NCBI GenBank assembly: GCA_030591195.1
Contig: JAUVBO010000237.1
Span: 1-5,728, forward strand
Source: Pseudomonadota bacterium
GTDB lineage: Bacteria; Myxococcota; Polyangia; GCA-2747355; JACKDQ01
Length of the DNA stretch: 5,728 bases
Direction of reading: 5' to 3'
Numbering within the stretch: position 1 is the first letter of the stretch; each line of letters begins with the position of its first letter. Below, piece by piece: positions 5,716 through 5,728 of the stretch. Made by a program: the position numbers and the translations under genes. Below the pieces are notes generated by a model, which was not told the origin of the DNA, ran no database searches, and worked only from the letters and a program-made list of their open reading frames with translations.

Positions 5716-5728
5716 GCGGAAACTCAAC

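Overview
The window comes from a high-GC bacterium (GC-ending codons dominate the strong genes). A signal-peptide-bearing beta-barrel protein ending in Phe marks it as diderm. The gene set (LolC/MacB-type permeases, a DUF4388 protein, a STAS/DUF7793-like small protein) fits a deltaproteobacterium or Myxococcota-like lineage. That placement is an inference from family content, not from a marker gene.

Left part (1-4150, + strand): a compact run of four genes that reads as one operon. The first gene enters from outside the window and is the C-terminal two thirds of a FtsX/MacB/LolC-type ABC permease. It is followed 11 bases later by a complete, paralogous permease, then after a 51-base gap by the matching LolD/MacB-type ATPase, and 17 bases later by an exported outer-membrane beta-barrel protein. 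Together they suggest an envelope transporter: two permeases and an ATPase dimer in the inner membrane acting as a mechanotransmission or lipoprotein-extraction type ABC machine, with a dedicated outer-membrane barrel. No periplasmic adaptor or LolA-like carrier is visible; one could lie upstream of the window. The substrate cannot be read from the sequence.

Middle part (4151-4570): a small cytosolic protein on the - strand, convergent with the operon and only 18 bases from its end. It resembles the STAS/SEC14-like DUF7793 group and has a strong Shine-Dalgarno before a GTG start.

Right part (4571-5728): a divergent intergenic region of about 450 bases. It holds a candidate promoter for the - strand gene, a 59-codon open stretch of doubtful status, and a markedly AT-rich patch at about 4920-4990. 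That patch carries a sigma70-like promoter, a perfect 10-bp palindrome and a 21-bp-spaced direct repeat. The patch precedes a + strand gene for a coiled-coil plus DUF4388 (PATAN) protein, which ends 13 bases before the window end. No RNA genes, CRISPR arrays, insertion sequences or confident terminators were seen.
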